Source of the DNA: Cohnella lupini
Lineage (GTDB): Bacteria > Bacillota > Bacilli > Paenibacillales > Paenibacillaceae
Direction of reading: 5' to 3'
NCBI RefSeq assembly: GCF_003386205.1
Contig: NZ_QRDY01000016.1
Location: 56,917-120,916 of the forward strand
DNA: 64,000 nucleotides
Every line of letters begins with the position of its first letter. Position 1 is the first letter of the stretch. Shown piece after piece: positions 8,476-17,481 of the stretch. The translations under genes and the position numbers were made by a program. Below the pieces are notes generated by a model that was not told the DNA's origin, made no database searches, and saw only the letters and a program-made list of their open reading frames with translations.

Positions 8476-9478
8476 GGCGAAGTTCCTCCTCTTTCGAGTC
8501 CGGGAAACGGAAGTGTTTATAGCAGCTGCAACGAACCCAATGCCCCGGCGCAATCTCATGCATGATCGGCTGCTCCTCATGCGCGGATTCGTCGATCCAA
8601 GGAATTCTTGATCGGAAACGGCAGCCCTGACGCGGAAGATTCTGCAGGGAAGGAACGATGCCTTGAATGACGTGAAGTCGAGACTTCGTTTCGCCGGCAG
8701 TCGGAATAGATTGGAGCAATGATCTCGTATAGGGATGCCTAGCCTTCGAGATCAAGGTATAAATATCGGCAATCTCCACGATTTGTCCGGCATACATAAC
8801 GGCAACCCGATCCGCCATTTCGGAAACGACTCCTAAATCGTGAGTGATTAGGACTATTCCGGCTTTGCTGTCGGCCTTCAGCTTCCTCAGCAGCTCGAGA
8901 ATCTGCAATTGTATCGTGACATCGAGCGCGGTGGTCGGTTCATCGGCGATAAGCAGCTTAGGCCCATTCGCGATGGCGATCGCGATAATCACTCTCTGGC
9001 GCATCCCTCCGGACAACTCATGCGGGTATCGGCCATATGTATGCTCGGGACGGGGAATTCCCACTTTTGCTAATAGCTCGACCGCCTTATCGGCTCTATC
9101 TTTCCTCGATAGCTTAGGCTGATGAAGAAGAATGACCTCTTCAATCTGGGCGCCGACGATCATCAGCGGATTTAATGCCGATAGCGGGTCTTGGAAGATC
9201 ATGCTCATGTCCTTTCCCCTTAGCTTATTGAGCTTAGAGGGAGACAAACGCGCAATATTGTGACCGTTGAAATAAATATCTCCTTCCGTCTTCGCCCTCG
9301 TGTGGAGGCCCATGATCGAATAAGCTAGCGCGCTCTTACCTGAACCGGATTCGCCTACTATGGCAAGAACCTCGTTTTCCCTGACGGATAACGTCACATC
9401 GTCTACTGCCGCATAATATTGATCTGCAATTCGGAACGAGGTCGTTAAGTGTTCGATTTGTAGTAGAGCTTCATTCAA
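8462..9478 (-). CDS. oppD: Peptide ABC transporter ATP-binding protein (OppD type)
   Basis: 338 residues from a TTG start at 9478, with AGGAGG 6 nt upstream; the nearby ATG is out of frame. Walker A is AIVGESGSGKSA, the signature is LSGGMRQRVIIAIAI and Walker B is [12 protein letters not shown]. The C-terminal oligopeptide extension has the cysteine pair region GCRFRSRIPW and WVRCSCYKH. It is the first gene of the operon oppD-F-B-C-A, with the promoter region and a CodY-like box directly upstream. Confidence 0.9.
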   Translation of the reverse strand: MNEALLQIEHLTTSFRIADQYYAAVDDVTLSVRENEVLAIVGESGSGKSALAYSIMGLHTRAKTEGDIYFNGHNIARLSPSKLNKLRGKDMSMIFQDPLSALNPLMIVGAQIEEVILLHQPKLSRKDRADKAVELLAKVGIPRPEHTYGRYPHELSGGMRQRVIIAIAIANGPKLLIADEPTTALDVTIQLQILELLRKLKADSKAGIVLITHDLGVVSEMADRVAVMYAGQIVEIADIYTLISKARHPYTRSLLQSIPTAGETKSRLHVIQGIVPSLQNLPRQGCRFRSRIPWIDESAHEEQPIMHEIAPGHWVRCSCYKHFRFPDSKEEELRHVLP

Positions 9479-9523
9479 GGGAATCCTCCTATCGACCTCT
9501 AGTACTATAGTCTTAGTTTTCTC

Positions 9524-9538
9524 AATATTCTGAATATT
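9524..9538 (-). promoter_or_regulatory. CodY-like box upstream of the opp operon
   Basis: AATATTCAGAATATT on the minus strand is a palindrome and differs at two positions from the CodY consensus AATTTTCWGAAAATT. It lies 46 bp upstream of the oppD start. CodY represses peptide uptake operons in nutrient-rich Firmicutes, so the context fits. The site is inferred by motif only. Confidence 0.55.
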
Positions 9539-9757
9539 AAAGTCGGAATAGTCCCAGATTTTAGAGCGAAATGAATGCGGAAAATGTCACTTTATGTGGG
9601 ATTATATCTCCTTAATTTTGGATTCAACCCTTATTTTATCCATATGCTAATGTCAAACTTACATGTTGTCAAGCTAAATGTTACTAATCCATATAATATA
9701 CTTCGTAATTTTTGTAATTATTTCCCTAAGAATAATTGGTGATATTTATAGCTCCGT

Positions 9758-9776
9758 TGCTCGAAATATTCGAGCA
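9758..9776. promoter_or_regulatory. Perfect inverted repeat, orphan operator-like site
   Basis: TGCTCGAA, ATA, TTCGAGCA: 8-bp perfect arms with a 3-bp centre. It lies in the 398-bp gap between the opp promoter region (9479-9540) and the holin-like gene terminator (9834). No gene on the plus strand starts nearby, so its role is unclear. The rest of the gap is AT-rich with no coding sign. Confidence 0.45.
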
Positions 9777-9833
9777 TCTCTCTCCGTTCTCACCTCCACG
9801 GGGGTCCTTTGAAAGCTCAAAACAATACAAAAA

Positions 9834-9865
9834 CAGAGCAAGGCGGATTTCTCCGCCTTGCTCTG
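9834..9865. terminator. Hairpin terminator
   Basis: The arms CAGAGCAAGGCGGA and TCCGCCTTGCTCTG are perfect. It lies just past the stop of the minus-strand holin-like gene, which it should terminate (minus-strand flank TTTTTG). A T-rich flank on the plus side may make it bidirectional. Confidence 0.8.
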
Positions 9866-9876
9866 CTTTGTTTTAT

Positions 9877-10164
9877 TTACAGCTTCGCTTTAATATCCAT
9901 TACATACTTCACGACTACGGCGAACGCTCCCACGTAATAAGCGATCAAAACAATCCAGCCCGTCGAATCCATAATGGAGATCCCTGCTAGTACAAACAGC
10001 GGCAGCACGTAGTAGACGATATCTTTCAAATAGCCCAGCACGGGTTCATGCGACAGCTTGCCACCGGTGAGCGATTTGAATAAACCGATCAGAAAATCGA
10101 CGGCCATTGAGCCCAATACAACCCACATTGCGATTTCCATCCAATGAGTAAGCGTACCTATCAC
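9877..10164 (-). CDS. Holin-like small membrane protein
   Basis: 95 residues from a GTG start at 10164, with GAGGAGG upstream. Helices near 10-28 (MWVVLGSMAVDFLIGLFKSL), 45-63 and 68-88, a charged tail (KAKL) and the LTGGKLSHE turn match Bacillales phage-holin-family proteins of the toxin-secretion/lysis type. No endolysin or phage gene lies next to it, so it is a lone chromosomal holin-like gene, possibly linked to sporulation or wall lysis. Confidence 0.7.
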   Translation of the reverse strand: MIGTLTHWMEIAMWVVLGSMAVDFLIGLFKSLTGGKLSHEPVLGYLKDIVYYVLPLFVLAGISIMDSTGWIVLIAYYVGAFAVVVKYVMDIKAKL

Positions 10165-10291
10165 TTTGCATCACCTCCTCGCAGGAGGATTACTGCTCGA
10201 TGTTAGTATATGCCGCTTGACCTATGGTTGTACCTCGCAGCCGCTGATCGGGCAACCTTACCTCGCCGCGAAGAACGCCCAATCACCGACT

Positions 10292-11440
10292 CTACTTTTC
10301 GATTTTACCCGTATCCACGACTTCGAAGTCGCTTCCCTTAATCTTGCCGAGATCGTGCAGATCATCGTCGTCCCAGCGAGGGTTCGGCACGCCGCTAAGA
10401 TAGAGATTGCTGCCGTTATCGGCCACGATCATTCCGTACTTCTTCAACGCTCGAAGGATCGCTTGGTTCGTATCCGAGAACCCGGAAATATCGTAATCCG
10501 AGCGTAGCCGCAATCTCAGTCCCATCGGCGGAAGATTCGGATCGGCGCTATTCGAGGCGTAATGGCTGGCAGGCGCGATAAACCCCTTCTGCGTCTTGCT
10601 GACCGTAAACCGCAGCGCATGGTTGATCTCTCCGGCCGATGCTTCCTCGTAACGGACGAGCCCGGGGAAAATCGGCAGTCCCGCTGCATCCGCCGACGTC
10701 CAATTTTTCGGTCGCTGCGCGTTGGACTTCAAGTCCCACTTGGCTCCGTTCGAAGCCGTCCAGCCATTGTCCGACGGACGCGCATTGTATAGCTCGTATA
10801 GCAACTGATTGTCCTTATCGATAACGATGACGTGACGATCGCCATCGCTATTCGGACCGCCCTCGATCGGCGCATTCAATGGGATCGGATAAGGGCCCGG
10901 ATCGCTTTCATCCGCGTAATCCGTGAACGTAACCTTCATTTTAGCTTGGTCCTTACCGACGATCGTATATGGAATTCCGATAGGCGCACCGTTCCATTCC
11001 GTTCCGAAATCCGCGTGAACGCCAATATTCGCGCCGATCGAGGCAATGAATTTCTTCGAATCCCCGTGTACGGGATAACCCGAAATATCCGTATTCCAAG
11101 GATTATTCTTCGGGAAAACTTGCAGCGCCGTCGGAGTTGCCGGAGTATTCTCCGAAGGCTTCGGCTCGCTTCCGATATAGACGGAGTTCGTCGAATTTAC
11201 CCATTCTACCGGCTTTCCCAACGAATCGGCTACGAACCTAAGCGGGACGTAAGTCGTATTTTTATAGATAAAACCCCGGGTATCCTTGGAGGGCTGCTTG
11301 TTTACTCCGTCGAAATAATAGCGAATATCGCGGAAATCGACTTTAATCGACCCGGTTGCCGCATACGCGATTCCCGAGAAAAACACGCCGCCGCACAGAA
11401 AACCGATCGTTCCCGCTTTCCAGCTTTTCCATCCTCTCAT
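10292..11440 (-). CDS. Secreted protein with copper-amine-oxidase-N-type stalk domain and unknown C-terminal domain
   Basis: 382 residues from the ATG at 11440, where a run of GGAGGA upstream gives a strong ribosome site. A signal peptide or anchor (GTIGFLCGGVFFSGIAYAA) is followed by a stalk domain at about 35-95 (FIYKNTTYVPLRFVADSLGK). The large C-terminal domain begins FPKNNPWNTDISGYPV and contains HVIVIDKDNQLLYELY and GEINHALRFTV. That domain recurs in secreted proteins of several bacteria, but I cannot name its function. The 34-bp gap to the upstream gene at 11475 suggests cotranscription. Confidence 0.65.
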   Translation of the reverse strand: MRGWKSWKAGTIGFLCGGVFFSGIAYAATGSIKVDFRDIRYYFDGVNKQPSKDTRGFIYKNTTYVPLRFVADSLGKPVEWVNSTNSVYIGSEPKPSENTPATPTALQVFPKNNPWNTDISGYPVHGDSKKFIASIGANIGVHADFGTEWNGAPIGIPYTIVGKDQAKMKVTFTDYADESDPGPYPIPLNAPIEGGPNSDGDRHVIVIDKDNQLLYELYNARPSDNGWTASNGAKWDLKSNAQRPKNWTSADAAGLPIFPGLVRYEEASAGEINHALRFTVSKTQKGFIAPASHYASNSADPNLPPMGLRLRLRSDYDISGFSDTNQAILRALKKYGMIVADNGSNLYLSGVPNPRWDDDDLHDLGKIKGSDFEVVDTGKIEK

Positions 11441-11474
11441 CGTACTCCTCCTCCTCCTCATCATCATCTCATTC

Positions 11475-11741
11475 CTAAAGATAACGAATGGCCGTGCCGT
11501 AGGCTTGAACGAGTTGCGCCGCGATGTGCGAGACAATAATACCGATGACCGCGTCGCACTCGGGGATCGCCCCTCCGGCTTGTCCCAGCCGTTGCAGCAC
11601 GATTCCGGGAGAGTCGCTATTGATCTTGCCTGTATAAACGGTACAAATAATTTCGTATGGTCTGGGCAAAGAATGCACGGTATAGACCGGTACTTCCCGT
11701 TTTGATTCCGGTACGGACGATTGTTCTTTTTTGCCGAACAT
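11475..11741 (-). CDS. Small protein, possibly YbjQ/DUF74-like
   Basis: 88 residues, with GGAGGG before the ATG. After a charged start comes VYTVHSLPRPYEIICTVYTG, then GIIVSHIAAQLVQAYGTAIR. The second part resembles the YbjQ (heavy-metal-binding-like) fold by general pattern, but the match is loose. Its upstream region carries copy B of the four-box repeat, with the last box 139 nt before this start codon, as copy A sits before the LSm-like gene. The two genes may therefore share control. Confidence 0.5.
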   Translation of the reverse strand: MFGKKEQSSVPESKREVPVYTVHSLPRPYEIICTVYTGKINSDSPGIVLQRLGQAGGAIPECDAVIGIIVSHIAAQLVQAYGTAIRYL

Positions 11742-11856
11742 GGTGGGTTCCCTCCGATTCTTAAGCGGATAATTGATCTAGCATAATGGCTCAATTGTAC
11801 GTTGGGATACTATGAGATGGCAAACAATACCCATCGCGCTAAGCCAATCTATCGCG

Positions 11857-12084
11857 AGGTCATCATCTCCAATAGCGATGTTATTTAATGTACTTTTGAT
11901 GCACATTCAAGATGTATGCTGGATAAAGATGCTTTTCATTCCTATTGGTCTATTCTTGTTCTCATTTGTTTAAGAATTCGAGCAATAATGATGTTCTTCA
12001 TCCTACTTTGGTTCTAAAATAACTTATTAGCTTGAATAACGATGATTACCATTCTACTTACCTTGAAAATCAGCCTTTGGCACC
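11857..12084 (-). repeat. Four-box intergenic repeat element, copy B
   Basis: On the minus strand this matches copy A (484-714) along its length. Its CATC boxes (GATG on plus) lie at 12041, 11990, 11928 and 11877, spaced 51, 62 and 51 exactly as in copy A. Shared stretches include CAAGGTAAGTA, AAAGTAGGATG and CATCGCTATTGGA. The remainder of the 580-bp gap 11742-12321 holds a candidate CRE box and the ribosome site of the glucanase gene. Confidence 0.75.
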
Positions 12085-12276
12085 GAATAACGGAGACCTA
12101 AGCAGTAACCTTTCCTTTCTCAATAAAATTACACACGATAAGCGTAGGAATACATCTTCAGGAAGAAATGGAAGTGTTTTATGCTAGGTTAACATCACGA
12201 TATTTCCAACATCCATGAGCGCGGCAATACACGGCAAAGGAGGTTATAGGCAACGGCATACAACCTTGCGGAGAAA

Positions 12277-12290
12277 TGAAAGCGCATTAA
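12277..12290 (+). promoter_or_regulatory. Candidate catabolite-responsive element (CcpA site)
   Basis: TGAAAGCGCATTAA differs at one position from TGNAARCGNWWWCA. It lies 32 bp before the start of the GH87 glucanase, in a place that would suit repression by roadblock. Motif match only. Confidence 0.45.
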
Positions 12291-12321
12291 TGAGTACAAA
12301 TATCATACGTGGAGGTTATTT

Positions 12322-15300
12322 ATGTTATCCATGAACGAATCGCTGAAAAGGAACCCCATCGTCATTATGTTCTTGGCATTCGTTGTGCTGCTATCGCAGC
12401 TTACTCTTTACCCTTCCTCATCTTCCGCTGCAGGCGGTCCTAACCTCACTCTTGGCAAAACCATCACGGCAAGCGGCCAATCCGACGTATATACGCCGAA
12501 TAACGTGAAAGACGGCAATCAGGCCACGTATTGGGAAAGCACGAACAACGCGTTTCCTCAATGGATCCAAGTCGATCTCGGCGCGAATACGACTATCGAC
12601 CAGGTCGTGCTGAAAATCCCCGCCGGATGGGAAACTCGAACGCAAACGCTGGCCGTCCAAGGCAGTACGAACAACACGACGTTCTCGGACATTGTAAGCT
12701 CGGCCGCTTATGTATTCAACCCTGCGGTTGCGAATAACTCCGTCACGATCAATTTTACCGCGACGAGCACGCGTTACGTTCGCCTGAATATTACGGCGAA
12801 TACGGGCTGGCCAGCCGGGCAAATCTCCGAGTTCGAAATTTATGGCACAGCTTCGCCGACGCCTACTCCAACGCCGACGCCTTCGAATGTTTACCAAGCC
12901 GAATCCGCAGCATTGACTGGCGGGGCGAAAGTAAACACCGATCATACCGGCTACTCGGGGACGGGATTCATCGATGGATACTGGACGCAAGGCGCAACGA
13001 CGACGTTCACGGTGAACGTAGCGGCAGCAGGAAACTACAATGCAACGCTGAAATATGGTAATGCGAACGGTAACGCAAGGACGGTAAGCCTCTACGTCAA
13101 CGGAACGAAAACCCGTCAATCCTCGTTGCCTAGCTTGGCGAACTGGGATACATGGGGCAATAAGGTAGAGAACATTACCTTGAATGCCGGTAACAACACG
13201 ATCGCGTACAAATATGACTCCGGTGACACAGCCAACGTCAATCTTGACCAAATCGTTTTAGACCCAACGTCTCCAACGCCTACACCTACACCAACGCCTA
13301 CACCAACACCTACACCTACACCAACGCCTACACCTACACCAACGCCTACACCTACACCAACGCCTACACCAACGCCTACACCAACACCAACACCTACACC
13401 AACACCAACACCTACACCAACACCAACGCCACCACCGGGCGGCAACATTGCACCGGGCAAGCCGATAACCGCATCTTCCTCAACTTTCACGTTCGTGGCT
13501 ACGAACGCCAACGATAACGATACCAACACCTATTGGGAAGGCGGCGGCAATCCGAGCCAACTAACGATCGACCTGTTAGCTAATCAGAACATCACTTCCA
13601 TCGTGCTGAAATTGAACCCCGCTGCGGCTTGGGCAACAAGGACCCAAACGATCCAAGTGCTCGGCCACAACCAGGATACGACGACATTCGGCAACCTGGT
13701 CTCGGCGCAAACGTATACGTTCAATCCATCCAACGGCAACACTGTCACGATTCCGGTTACGGCAACGGTAAAACGTCTGCAATTGAACATCACGACCAAC
13801 TCCGGTGCCCCGGCAGGTCAGATCGCCGAGTTCCAAGTTTTCGGCACGGCTGCGCCAAACCCGGACTTGACGATTACGGGCATGTCTTGGACGCCGGCTT
13901 CTCCGCTCGAGACGAACGCGATTACTCTTAGCGCGAACGTAACGAACATCGGCAACGCCGGATCGCCCGCCTCTACCGTCAACTTCTACTTGAACAACCA
14001 GCTGGCAGGCTCTGCACCGGTTAGCGCCCTTACAGCCGGCCAGTCGGCAACGGTATCTTTCAATGCCGGGTCTAAAAATGCGGCAACTTACGCCGTCAGC
14101 TCCAAGGTTGACGAGAGCAACACCGTCGTCGAGCAGACTGACGCGAACAACGCCTTCGCGAGTCCGTCGTCGCTCGTCGTCGCTCCCGTGCCTAGTTCCG
14201 ATTTAGTCGCGACGACGACGTGGAACCCAAGCAATCCAAGCGCGGGCAACACCGTCACCTTCACGGCTACTCTGAGCAACCAAGGCAACATCGCTTCGGC
14301 GGGCGGCGCTCACGCTATTACCTTAGTGCTTAAGAACGCAGCCGGCGCAACCATCCAAACCTTGAGCGGTTCCTACAGCGGCGCATTAGCCGCCGGGCAA
14401 TCCGTCAATGTCGGTATGGGAACGTGGACGGCGGTCAACGGCAGCTACACGATAACCTCCACGGTTGCGGTCGATGCGAACGAAGTCAGCATCAAGCAAG
14501 CAAACAACGTAAGCACGACTAGCCTCTATTCCGGACGGGGCGCTAACATGCCTTTCACCGTAATTGAAGCCGAGCTGCCTTCCAACGGCACGAACGGAAC
14601 GAGATTGGCTCCGAACTTCGCTCCCGGCGACTATGCCGGCGAAGCCTCCGGACGCTCGGCGGTATATTTGGACGCGAACGGAGAATACGTCGAGTTTACG
14701 CTGACTTCTCCGGCCAATGCGCTCGTCCTGCGTAACGCCGTGGCGGATAATACGACGGGAACGGTCGGTATCTATGCCGATGGAGTAAGCAAAGGCAAAT
14801 TCAATGTAACCTCCAAGTTCTCTTACTTGTATGCATCGCCAACTACGCTTGGTCGGCTCGGTTACGACAATTCGGGCACGAAAGCTTACTGGCTCTATGA
14901 AGATTCCCAGCTGATGCTCGATCAAGTGTATCCGGCGGGTACGAAGATCAAAATCCAAAAAGACGCCGGCGACGTCTCTTGGATCTACGTCGACATGATC
15001 GAAACGGAAAACGTCGCTCCGGCGGCTTCCAACCCCGATCCGAGCAAATACGTTCAGGTTTCGGCTACGAAATCCATTGAGACGGCGCTGAACGAATTCA
15101 GGCAGGATCCCGCCAAGAAAGGGATCTTCATTCCTGAGGGAACGTGGACCATCACCAATAAAATCTTCATCTATGGACGCGCTACCGAAATCATCGGCGC
15201 AGGTCCATGGCATACCAAGCTGACGGCTCCGCAAGACCAATCCAACTCGGACGTCGGATTTAACATCGCTTCGAGCGCGAACGGTTCGACCGTCAAAAAC

Positions 15301-16212
15301 CTGTCCGCTTGGGGCAACTATATTAATCGAGTAGACGGACCGGGTAAATTCATCGACGGCAACGGCATGCAGAACGTTACGATCCAGAATGTATGGGCCG
15401 AACACTTCGTCTGCTTGTATTGGGGAGTCAACTCTTCCTACAATACTTTCCGCGACAACCGCATCAAAAATATGTATGCGGACGGAATCAACATGACGAA
15501 CGGTTCGTCTTACAACATTATCGACAACAACTATGCTAGAGGGACAGGGGACGATTCCTTCGCCTTGTTCAGCGCGGTCGATGCCGGCGGCTCTTACAAC
15601 GTAGGAAACGAGTACACCAACCTTACGGCTGTTGCCGTAAGACGCGCCGCTGCTTTCGCGGCCTATGGCGGCTCGGATAACTTGTTCCAGAACCTCTACG
15701 GCGCCGACACCCTGACTTACCCCGGAATCACGATCAGCAGCTACAGCTTCGGATACAACACCTTGGGCTTCGGTGACGTGGATACGGTATTCGACGGAAT
15801 TACGTTAGACCGGACCGGCGGAGATTTCTGGACCAGCGTCGCGGCGGACGACAAGATCAACGATTACCAGAACTTCGGAGCGATCTGGTTCTACGTCGGC
15901 GACCGGGCATTCAAAAATATCCTGGTCAAAAATATCGATATCAACAATTCGGTTTATTTCGGATTGATGTTCCAGACGATGCATCCGAATGCCCTTACGA
16001 TGCAAAACATTCGCGTAGAGAACGTCAACATCAATAATCCGGTCCGCTACGGCATCAAGCTTGTCGCTAGAGCGGAGCAAGGCCAAGGACCGGTTATCGG
16101 CTCGGCAAGCTTCACGAACGTTAAAGTGAACAATCCGGGAATTACGTCCATTTACGGCGAAGCTCTTAGCCCGAACTTTACGGTCAACAGAGTCTCGGGC
16201 AACAACTGGTGA
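12322..16212 (+). CDS. Secreted alpha-1,3-glucanase (mutanase), glycoside hydrolase family GH87
   Basis: 1296 residues; GGAGG 6 nt before the ATG. Order: signal peptide (1-36), discoidin domain 1 (about 40-175), short TP linker, CBM6/35-like domain (190-313), long Thr-Pro linker (315-373), discoidin domain 2 (374-510), two CARDB-like Ig domains (514-735), then a right-handed beta-helix catalytic domain (about 745-1296). This order closely matches Agl-FH1 of Paenibacillus glycanilyticus and Agl-KA (DS1-CBM6-TP-DS2-UC-Cat). Asp1054 (YADGIN) and Asp1077/Asp1078 (GTGDDSFALF) have the 23/24-residue spacing I recall for the proposed catalytic aspartates of that enzyme. It should cut alpha-1,3-glucan of fungal walls or dental mutan outside the cell. 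A CRE-like box upstream suggests carbon catabolite control. Confidence 0.85.
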   Translation: MLSMNESLKRNPIVIMFLAFVVLLSQLTLYPSSSSAAGGPNLTLGKTITASGQSDVYTPNNVKDGNQATYWESTNNAFPQWIQVDLGANTTIDQVVLKIPAGWETRTQTLAVQGSTNNTTFSDIVSSAAYVFNPAVANNSVTINFTATSTRYVRLNITANTGWPAGQISEFEIYGTASPTPTPTPTPSNVYQAESAALTGGAKVNTDHTGYSGTGFIDGYWTQGATTTFTVNVAAAGNYNATLKYGNANGNARTVSLYVNGTKTRQSSLPSLANWDTWGNKVENITLNAGNNTIAYKYDSGDTANVNLDQIVLDPTSPTPTPTPTPTPTPTPTPTPTPTPTPTPTPTPTPTPTPTPTPTPTPTPTPTPTPPPGGNIAPGKPITASSSTFTFVATNANDNDTNTYWEGGGNPSQLTIDLLANQNITSIVLKLNPAAAWATRTQTIQVLGHNQDTTTFGNLVSAQTYTFNPSNGNTVTIPVTATVKRLQLNITTNSGAPAGQIAEFQVFGTAAPNPDLTITGMSWTPASPLETNAITLSANVTNIGNAGSPASTVNFYLNNQLAGSAPVSALTAGQSATVSFNAGSKNAATYAVSSKVDESNTVVEQTDANNAFASPSSLVVAPVPSSDLVATTTWNPSNPSAGNTVTFTATLSNQGNIASAGGAHAITLVLKNAAGATIQTLSGSYSGALAAGQSVNVGMGTWTAVNGSYTITSTVAVDANEVSIKQANNVSTTSLYSGRGANMPFTVIEAELPSNGTNGTRLAPNFAPGDYAGEASGRSAVYLDANGEYVEFTLTSPANALVLRNAVADNTTGTVGIYADGVSKGKFNVTSKFSYLYASPTTLGRLGYDNSGTKAYWLYEDSQLMLDQVYPAGTKIKIQKDAGDVSWIYVDMIETENVAPAASNPDPSKYVQVSATKSIETALNEFRQDPAKKGIFIPEGTWTITNKIFIYGRATEIIGAGPWHTKLTAPQDQSNSDVGFNIASSANGSTVKNLSAWGNYINRVDGPGKFIDGNGMQNVTIQNVWAEHFVCLYWGVNSSYNTFRDNRIKNMYADGINMTNGSSYNIIDNNYARGTGDDSFALFSAVDAGGSYNVGNEYTNLTAVAVRRAAAFAAYGGSDNLFQNLYGADTLTYPGITISSYSFGYNTLGFGDVDTVFDGITLDRTGGDFWTSVAADDKINDYQNFGAIWFYVGDRAFKNILVKNIDINNSVYFGLMFQTMHPNALTMQNIRVENVNINNPVRYGIKLVARAEQGQGPVIGSASFTNVKVNNPGITSIYGEALSPNFTVNRVSGNNW
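13265..13437 (+). repeat. Thr-Pro coding minisatellite
   Basis: A run of alternating CCN and ACN codons gives an uninterrupted Pro-Thr linker of about 58 residues inside the glucanase. Higher-order units such as CCAACGCCTACACCTACA repeat, so the tract is prone to length change by slippage. It also creates long antisense open frames that are not genes. Confidence 0.9.
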
Positions 16213-16227
16213 TGCGGCGTTAAAATG

Positions 16228-16265
16228 AAAAACAGCTCACTCGGATACCCGAGTGAGCTGTTTTT
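16228..16265 (+). terminator. Rho-independent terminator of the glucanase gene
   Basis: The arms AACAGCTCACTCGG and CCGAGTGAGCTGTT flank a 4-base loop and are followed by a T run. Confidence 0.85.
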
Positions 16266-16304
16266 ATGTTCTGCAATGGCAGCTTAACTTATGAACCGAT
16301 TAAT

Positions 16305-17261
16305 CTATGAGCCAATCTCAATGCCGTACTCCCGCCGAGTAGCGAATTGAGTATATCCTGCGCGTCGAAACGCATTGGCCATCGGAATGTTATTCACGTC
16401 CGTATCCGCTCGAATGACTGCGGCCCCGGCCTCTTCGAGGATTAACGTTCCTCTGCGCAACAGAACATCGATATAACCGTGCCCTCTTTGCTCCGGGACA
16501 ACGCCAATGTATCCGATCGTGGAAAAAGTAGGACTTGAAGCCGGCATCACCAAGCCAACGAGATCACCGCTCGCCGTATAAGCCAATTGCCACCACTCAG
16601 GTTCATATTCCATCTGCTGAAGATCTTGAAAATAGTCCCTAGCATGATTCCCCGACCCTTTAAGGACTAATTCCCGTTGCTCTCGACGGTCCAATATGGC
16701 ACTGCTTACCCGCTCGATAGCGTTGATATAGGCCGCCTCGCCGACTTCGGCAAGCGTTCTGAATACCAGGCCTTTGCTATCCGGTTCGTTCTGCGCAATA
16801 TCAGGGGGCTTCCGCTCGAATCGATAGGTTTCGCGATTAAGCCGAAATCCGACATGCTCCAATAAGTTCGCTCGTTCTTCCGGATTCCCTTGCCATTGAG
16901 GGGCCACGACCGGAGCGTCTAACACATAATCTATTATCGTCGCTCCTAATTCCTGCATATCCGCAAACGTCTTCTGCAGCAATAACCGACCGATATCCAT
17001 ATAATCGCTATTGTTCCAAGACATATCCAATAGGACCATCGCAAGCGGCTTGCCGACTTTGGGAAGCGTCCAGAAGGCTACCCTTCCGAGCGGTCGTTCC
17101 TCATCTTTCACGATATAACACCATTCCGCGCGGATAGATCCGATTGCTATCATTTGCTCCAGGTATTGCTTAACTTCGGCTTCATGACCGGAGGCGCTGC
17201 CGATTTCAATAAAAGAGTCGATCTCCTCGGGCAGAATCCGATGAACGTTCAATATCCGCAT
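16305..17261 (-). CDS. GNAT-family N-acetyltransferase
   Basis: 318 residues. The acetyl-CoA-binding motif sits near the C-terminus: TIGYIGVVPEQRGHGYIDVL, followed by ADTDVNNIPMANAFRRAGYT, the usual closing motif. The N-terminal half (ERPLGRVAFWTLPKVGKPLA) looks like a second, degenerate GNAT domain, which fits the double length. It transfers an acetyl group from acetyl-CoA to an unknown amine. The gene stands alone. Confidence 0.8.
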   Translation of the reverse strand: MRILNVHRILPEEIDSFIEIGSASGHEAEVKQYLEQMIAIGSIRAEWCYIVKDEERPLGRVAFWTLPKVGKPLAMVLLDMSWNNSDYMDIGRLLLQKTFADMQELGATIIDYVLDAPVVAPQWQGNPEERANLLEHVGFRLNRETYRFERKPPDIAQNEPDSKGLVFRTLAEVGEAAYINAIERVSSAILDRREQRELVLKGSGNHARDYFQDLQQMEYEPEWWQLAYTASGDLVGLVMPASSPTFSTIGYIGVVPEQRGHGYIDVLLRRGTLILEEAGAAVIRADTDVNNIPMANAFRRAGYTQFATRREYGIEIGS

Positions 17262-17424
17262 TCATCCCCATCCTTATGTAACCACCTATATAATTATTAA
17301 TGGTTACACATCCAATATAGCACGCCAAAATATGCCTGTAAATCAAATTTTTCCGCTAAGCGACTGCCATAGACCGAAGGCTCGGTTAAAGGATAACGTA
17401 TGAGCCGAAGTACCACTATATAAC

Positions 17425-17461
17425 AAAAGAGCCTCCCGCTTGTTTCTTGAGAGGCCCTTTT
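17425..17461 (-). terminator. Hairpin terminator
   Basis: AAAAGAGCCTC pairs with GAGGCCCTTTT with one mismatch, downstream of the minus-strand alpha/beta hydrolase gene. Confidence 0.65.
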
Positions 17462-17481
17462 GTTGTATATTCATGCCCTAC

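Noticed and set aside
13116..13529. Long antisense frame through the Thr-Pro tract (Val-Gly repeats)
   Set aside because: An artefact of the alternating CCN/ACN repeat; it has no start signal and no independent support.
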